A DNA stretch of 26,413 bases from Clostridia bacterium (GTDB taxonomy: Bacteria > Bacillota > Clostridia > Oscillospirales > CAG-272): NCBI GenBank assembly GCA_017958705.1, contig JAGDCE010000011.1:1-26413 (forward strand), in the 5' to 3' direction. Each line of letters begins with the position of its first letter. The first letter of the stretch is position 1. Below, one piece after another: positions 25,632 through 26,413 of the stretch. The position numbers and the translations under genes are program-made. The notes under the pieces were generated by a model. It was not told the DNA's origin. It was given only the letters and a program-made list of their open reading frames with translations, and made no database searches.

Positions 25632-26063
25632 TTATTTTATTTCTGTATTGATCTTTGTCTTTTGCACCGTTTCGGCACTAAACTCTCTTTTTGCTTTCCA
25701 CTCCTCAAATTCTCGCTTGCCTTCCTCGGATTCAAAGAAGGCGCGGATGTCGGGCATCATATCGTCAACGATTGCTTGAAGGACGTGTTTCGGAACGTTG
25801 CACTCGGCGCGGTGCTCGCGGAAGACGTATCGTATTTCGATGAACCACTTTTTCCAAAAGCCGCCATGTTCATAGGCGTAGATATCTTTCCAGTACGGTT
25901 CAAGCCGCAGGGCGATTTCTTTTTTGAATTCGCGCTCGATCTCGGCGGATCGTTCTTCACCCATAAGCTCTTTGACGGCTTCCTTGCCGTGTTCCTTTTC
26001 CAGTTCAGCAAGGTGAAGTTTTACTTCAAAAATCGAGTATTTATGTAATATCTTGTTTTCCAT
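25632..26063 (-). CDS. Unknown charged helical protein
   Basis: 143 residues, not recognised. It is rich in Glu, Lys and Arg with long predicted helices ('FEVKLHLAELEKEHGKEAVKEL', shortened here to its pattern of charged pairs), a Trp/Tyr-rich centre ('YWKDIYAYEHGGFWKKWF') and 'IRYVFREHRAEC'. No membrane helix or signal peptide. GGAG lies five bases before ATG 26063. Composition is less A/T-rich than the DUF4238 pair, so it may have a different origin. A palindromic site and the hairpin array lie directly upstream and may control it. Confidence 0.65.
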   Translation of the reverse strand: MENKILHKYSIFEVKLHLAELEKEHGKEAVKELMGEERSAEIEREFKKEIALRLEPYWKDIYAYEHGGFWKKWFIEIRYVFREHRAECNVPKHVLQAIVDDMMPDIRAFFESEEGKREFEEWKAKREFSAETVQKTKINTEIK

Positions 26064-26084
26064 AAACGCTCCGTTTCTTTCGGG

Positions 26085-26325
26085 GTATTAGGGATCTCCC
26101 TAACAAGCGGCTGACGAGGCATGCGGCGGTATTTGCTTGTGCAAATACGTTGCTTGTCGAGGTATGCCGTGTGTTTGCACAAGCAAACGCGATGCTTGCA
26201 GCACGCGTGCGATGTGTCAAACACATTTTGGATTTGGCATGCCAAATACGTTGCTTGTCAAGGTACTACCGCCGACAACTGCAACGGATTGATAGCCAAA
26301 TCCAGTGCTTGCTAAGACAAAGACA
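26085..26325. repeat. Array of about five palindromic units with covarying stems
   Basis: Each unit is a hairpin followed (plus strand) by a linker like GTTGCTTGTCGAGGTATGCC. Stems: TTAGGGA/TCCCTAA (26088-26103), GTATTTGC/GCAAATAC (26129-26148), GTGTTTGC/GCAAACGC with one wobble (26171-26190), ATTTGGC/GCCAAAT (26232-26247) and GGATT/AATCC (26286-26303). Linker core TGCTTG recurs at 26151, 26193, 26252 and 26306; the first unit has the diverged GGCTGACGAGGCATGC. An extra ATGTGT/ACACAT hairpin lies at 26212-26226. Stem sequences differ while pairing is kept, which suggests a selected structure. It lies between two minus-strand genes. It may be an RNA array, recombination sites or a nonautonomous element. 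Confidence 0.7.
26088..26103. promoter_or_regulatory. Palindrome upstream of the 143-aa gene
   Basis: TTAGGGA and TCCCTAA are separated by two bases (TC). It lies 25 bases before the minus-strand start at 26063, an operator-like position, and also forms the hairpin of the first unit of the array. Confidence 0.4.
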
Positions 26326-26413
26326 CTTCGGATTTTTTCTCTGCCACGAATATGTGGGCAAACTCTGTATCATATTGCTTAACAATTATTAGCCCTGCAT
26401 CTTTAATAAACGA
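26312..26413 (-). CDS. C-terminal end of a gene cut by the window edge
   Basis: Minus strand, open from the edge to TAG at 26314-26312; 33 residues visible. 'FIKDAGLIIVKQYD' and 'EFAHIFVAEKK' look like a real protein end and recall the last strand of SAM-dependent methyltransferases ('L..AGF..v......h.f.a.K'), but this is too short to assign. It points the same way as the other accessory genes, and its last codons overlap the linker of the final hairpin unit. Confidence 0.5.
   Translation of the reverse strand, partial: SFIKDAGLIIVKQYDTEFAHIFVAEKKSEVSLS

Noticed and set aside
26129..26272. Integron-type attC sites
   Set aside because: The units have simple short palindromes and lack the paired R and L boxes with GTT/AAC ends in the expected order; no integrase or cassettes are seen.
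26085..26325. CRISPR array
   Set aside because: Units are 40-44 bases with variable palindromes and conserved linkers, the reverse of a fixed repeat with variable spacers, and no cas genes are present.
26121..26392. Small cysteine-rich proteins encoded on both strands across the palindromic array
   Set aside because: Open frames on both strands follow from the palindromic repeats themselves; no ribosome binding sites, and cysteines come from repeated TGC/GCA in the linker.
22757..26413. Direct repeat of the tRNA-Leu 3' end as a right attachment site
   Set aside because: I looked for copies of GGTTCGACCCCTGC and TACCCGCACCA downstream and saw none within the window.

Overview
The window looks like a chromosomal segment of an uncultured, GC-rich Clostridia-type Firmicute, possibly Oscillospirales or a relative. 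This rests on the gene content: a mraZ-led division and cell-wall cluster, HPr with both His15 and Ser46, a PASTA-bearing division PBP, MurE with a diaminopimelate-type site, and a TnpV-family protein. Genus-level placement cannot be made from this sequence alone.

Layout. (a) 1-4511: the 3' end of a glycosidase-like gene, then rimM and trmD, then an O-antigen-ligase-like membrane protein and two small single-pass DUF4330-like proteins, all on the plus strand with touching or overlapping ends. (b) 4512-7907: an HPr gene with its own promoter and terminator, then uvrC, rsmD and coaD, closed by two stacked terminator-like hairpins. (c) 7908-19540: the division/murein cluster mraZ-rsmH-ftsL-pbp-murE-murF-mraY-ftsW-murG-ftsQ. 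It starts at a strong promoter followed by a cluster of GTGG boxes that are likely MraZ operators. murD, murC, murB, ddl and ftsA are absent. (d) 19541-20900: ftsZ with its own promoter and terminator. (e) 20915-22630: a heterodimer/homodimer-type ABC exporter. (f) 22672-22756: tRNA-Leu(UAG). (g) 22757-26413: visibly more AT-rich accessory DNA. It holds a shortened TnpV-type gene, then minus-strand genes: an unknown 283-aa protein, a DUF4238 protein, an unknown 143-aa protein and the tail of one more gene at the window edge. An array of palindromic units lies between the last two.

How the genes work together. Region (c) encodes most steps from UDP-MurNAc-tripeptide to lipid II (MurE, MurF, MraY, MurG) and the septal synthase FtsW/PBP with its FtsL and FtsQ partners; FtsZ follows directly. 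Region (b) is housekeeping: PTS/carbon control, excision repair, 16S rRNA methylation and CoA synthesis.

The most unusual structures are two. The first is the array at about 26085-26325: roughly five 40-44-nt units, each with a different but self-complementary hairpin plus a conserved linker. The second is the 113-nt ftsL-pbp spacer, whose four segments can pair as 1:2, 2:3 or 3:4 in mutually exclusive ways, like an attenuator but without a U-tract. The DUF4238 cassette beside tRNA-Leu is the best candidate for an undescribed accessory system, but no function can be shown from the sequence.
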